Below are positions 61,841 through 64,000 of a stretch of DNA of 64,000 nucleotides, piece after piece (the stretch's first letter is position 1; each line of letters opens with the position of its first letter). The DNA lies in assembly GCF_947497285.1 (NCBI RefSeq), contig NZ_CANMFT010000003.1, positions 248,001 through 312,000 of the forward strand, written 5' to 3'. Position numbers and translations under genes: made by a program. The notes under the pieces were generated by a model. It searched no databases and was not told the DNA's origin. It saw nothing but the letters and a program-made list of their open reading frames with translations. This DNA is from an uncultured Aliiroseovarius sp. (GTDB lineage: Bacteria; Pseudomonadota; Alphaproteobacteria; Rhodobacterales; Rhodobacteraceae).

Positions 61841-64000
61841 CTACCTGTTCCTCGTCGGCCCGCCATTGGGGTCGGCTTCTCGCCCATTTTCCCACAACGC
61901 GCGCGCGGCCTGTCTGATGCTTTCGCGTGACGGCATGGTTGCCGCATAGGCGGGGCCCGTGGCGATGAAGCAATCCTGCGCAGCATGGCGCGCATGGGCA
62001 AGGTCGCAGTTCTCGTGAAGAAACGCCATCAGAGCCTCGGACAGACTTCCAGTCGCGCGGCATTCGTCCACGATAAGAACCTTTTCAGCGCCAGCCAGCG
62101 CCGACAGAATGCCGGCTTGCGGCAATGGGGCCACCCAACGAAGGTCAATGATCCGGGTTTCGATGCCCTCGGCGCTCAGGTCTTCGGCGGCCTGCCGGGA
62201 CAGATACCGCCCATTGCCATAGGTCAGGATGGCAAGCGGTCCGTCACCTTCGACGCCGACCTCGCCCAAACCGATCCGCTGGTCAGGGGCGGGATACCGG
62301 GACATCCAGCCCCCATCCTTTTCAAGCAACAGATCACGCATCGGATAGAGCGCAATGGGTTCGATGAACACTACGACGCGTTGTTCTTCGCGCGCCAGTC
62401 GAACGCATTCGCGCAACATCATCGCGGCCTCGTCCCCGCGTGATGGGCACGCGACCACAAGGCCGGGAATATCGCGCAGAACCGCAAACGAGTTGTCGTT
62501 GTGAAAATGCCCACCGAAGCCCTTTTGATACCCCAACCCAGCAATGCGGACGACCATGGGGTTGGTGAACTGCCCGTTGGAAAAGAATGGCAGCGTGGCA
62601 GCCTCGCCCCGGATCTGGTCCTCGGCGTTATGCAGGTAGGCCAGAAACTGAATCTCGGGCATCGGGATAAATCCGTTATGCGCGGCGCCAATGGCCAGCC
62701 CGAGAATGGATTGCTCGTCCAGAAGGGTATCAATCACCCGGCTGGGACCGAACCGCTGGATCAGCTTTTGGGTGACGCCATAGACCCCACCTTTGCGCCC
62801 AATGTCTTCGCCCATTGTGATGATTTCGGGGTGGTCCAGCATCAGGTCAGTTAGCGCCCAGTTGATCAGCCTATTCATGGGCTGAGGGCTGTCTATCTGG
62901 CCGATGTCTGCCCCAAAAGCTGCCGCTCGCGCCTCTGGCGTCGGGCCATTGCCCGGCGTGCAATCGCGAGGGGATGGGATCAGCGACGCGCTGACCTGCT
63001 CTGCTGTCTCAAGACGTGGGCGTGTCACCACCTCTGCCGCAGTTTCTGCGCAGATGGTTTCGGCGTCGCGATACAGGCGTAACACCTCGTCTTGTGTCAG
63101 CACACGTTTGTCGATCAGCAGGCGGGCGGAGTGCAAAAGGGGGTCGTCTGCCTCCCAGCTCTCGAACACGTCTTTCGGAAGATAGGCGTGCTGAAGGTCG
63201 GACCCCGCATGCCCGTAAAGGCGCACGACCGACAGATGCAGAAATGCCGGCTTGCGCTGGGTGCGCACATAGTCCGCCGCGTCTTGGGCCACCCGGAAGG
63301 TCTGGTAGATATCCAGCCCATTTGCATCGAAATACTTCAAACCCGGTTGGTTGGAAAAGTTTGCAGCGATCCAACCCGTCGGGGTGCGGGTCGAGATGCC
63401 GATCCCGTTATCTTCGCACACGAACAGAAGGGGCAGGGGCACCGATTGGCAGGAGGTCCATCGCGCCGCATTGATCGCGCCTTGGGCGGTCGAGTGGTTG
63501 GCCGAGGCATCCCCAAACGAGCACAAGACAATGCCATCATCGGCCAGCACTTTGTGTTCGGGTGGATTTCGCTTGGCCAGACCAATGGAATACGCAGCAC
63601 CCACCGCCTTGGGCAGGTGGCTTGCAATCGTCGAGGTCTGGGGTGGAATGGCCAGAGCTTTCGAGCCCAAGACCTTGTGACGCCCGCCGCTGATCGGGTC
63701 GTCGGCCGAGGTCGCAAAAGACAACAGCATATCCCGCGCAGCGTTCGTTCCCGGCACCTGGCTTGACCGCATCGCCTGAAAGGCACCATCGCGGTAATGA
63801 AGGAACGCCATGTCTTTCGGCCGGACCGCGGCGGCGACCGCGGCCATGCCTTCGTGGCCCGAAGACCCAATCGTATAGTAACCCTGACCCGCAGCCTGCA
63901 TCTTGCGCGACTGCCGGTCCAGATTTCGGCTCAGGCATTGCGCGCGAAAGATTTCCACCGCCTCCGTGCCTTCAAGCGGTCCAGATGGCGCCTCGCCATG
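61841..64000 (-). CDS. Fused alpha/beta 2-oxoacid dehydrogenase E1 component (5' end outside the window)
   Basis: 719 residues are visible and the frame stays open to the window edge, so the start lies beyond. The N-terminal E1-alpha part has 'QAAGQGYYTIGSSGHEGMAAVAAAVRP' and the TPP motif 'GDASANHSTAQGAIN'. The C-terminal E1-beta (transketolase-like) half begins near 'MNRLINWALTDLMLDHPEIITMGEDIGRKGGVYGVTQKL'. This fused form resembles branched-chain 2-oxoacid dehydrogenases of Rhodobacterales. It would decarboxylate an oxoacid and pass the acyl group to an E2. Confidence 0.88.
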   Translation of the reverse strand, partial: HGEAPSGPLEGTEAVEIFRAQCLSRNLDRQSRKMQAAGQGYYTIGSSGHEGMAAVAAAVRPKDMAFLHYRDGAFQAMRSSQVPGTNAARDMLLSFATSADDPISGGRHKVLGSKALAIPPQTSTIASHLPKAVGAAYSIGLAKRNPPEHKVLADDGIVLCSFGDASANHSTAQGAINAARWTSCQSVPLPLLFVCEDNGIGISTRTPTGWIAANFSNQPGLKYFDANGLDIYQTFRVAQDAADYVRTQRKPAFLHLSVVRLYGHAGSDLQHAYLPKDVFESWEADDPLLHSARLLIDKRVLTQDEVLRLYRDAETICAETAAEVVTRPRLETAEQVSASLIPSPRDCTPGNGPTPEARAAAFGADIGQIDSPQPMNRLINWALTDLMLDHPEIITMGEDIGRKGGVYGVTQKLIQRFGPSRVIDTLLDEQSILGLAIGAAHNGFIPMPEIQFLAYLHNAEDQIRGEAATLPFFSNGQFTNPMVVRIAGLGYQKGFGGHFHNDNSFAVLRDIPGLVVACPSRGDEAAMMLRECVRLAREEQRVVVFIEPIALYPMRDLLLEKDGGWMSRYPAPDQRIGLGEVGVEGDGPLAILTYGNGRYLSRQAAEDLSAEGIETRIIDLRWVAPLPQAGILSALAGAEKVLIVDECRATGSLSEALMAFLHENCDLAHARHAAQDCFIATGPAYAATMPSRESIRQAARALWENGREADPNGGPTRNR

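Noticed and set aside
1-64000. CRISPR array, insertion sequences, rRNA or replication origin
   Set aside because: No regularly spaced repeats, transposase, rRNA-like sequence or clustered DnaA-box-like motifs were noticed while reading both strands.

Overview
The window looks like a chromosome segment of a marine-type alphaproteobacterium of the order Rhodobacterales (Roseobacter group). The reasons are the high G+C, a petABC (fbcFBC) cytochrome bc1 operon, many ABC and TRAP/Tct-type uptake systems, a fused alpha/beta 2-oxoacid dehydrogenase E1, and a protein of the gene-transfer-agent (GTA) 'spike base' family otherwise known from this order. No insertion sequence, CRISPR array, integrase or clear prophage is visible.

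Layout. 1-2.3 kb: end of a thiamine uptake operon (thiB partial, thiP, thiQ), facing petABC (2.4-5.1 kb, minus) across a bidirectional terminator. 5.3-8.4 kb (minus): GST, a small unknown protein, mtaB and dapF. A tRNA-Lys(TTT) follows, then a 387-bp gene-free stretch with a strong inverted repeat. 9-15.6 kb: a Dpp/Opp-type peptide ABC transporter with a LysR regulator.

15.7-35.4 kb is the most interesting region. A translationally coupled trio (GTA head-spike base homologue, a LamG/lectin-like spike candidate and an unknown protein) is followed by an initiating sugar transferase and a Wzc-type co-polymerase/tyrosine kinase. These converge on a long minus-strand exopolysaccharide operon: nucleotide-sugar dehydrogenase, ABC flippase, three glycosyltransferases, HAD plus UbiA-like pair, EpsG-like polymerase, PPP-family phosphatase, YjbH, YjbF and a Wza-like export lipoprotein. 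A separate UDP-uronate epimerase gene ends in its own terminator just upstream. GTA spikes of Rhodobacter capsulatus bind capsular polysaccharide, so spike genes beside capsule genes suggest a ligand-receptor locus.

35.6-38.5 kb: two small exported proteins and ilvD. 38.5-46.2 kb: a periplasmic binding protein with a TctE/TctD two-component system, divergent from tctCBA and an AtuA/DUF4387 pair. 46.3-48.5 kb: a haloacid dehalogenase and a sulfatase-family hydrolase. 48.7-60.8 kb (plus): DeoR regulator, inositol-phosphatase-like enzyme, Na/Pi cotransporter, glutamine-synthetase-like ligase, aldehyde dehydrogenase, iron alcohol dehydrogenase and a polyamine-type ABC transporter. The last permease of that transporter has an unusual repeated C-terminal tail. 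This set reads as an amine uptake and gamma-glutamylation/oxidation module. 60.9-64 kb (minus): a PfkB kinase and the fused E1 enzyme, which runs off the window end.

Starts were moved from the longest open frame when a ribosome binding site, a 4-bp stop/start overlap or a signal peptide favoured a downstream codon. All function calls come from reading motifs by eye; no database search was run.
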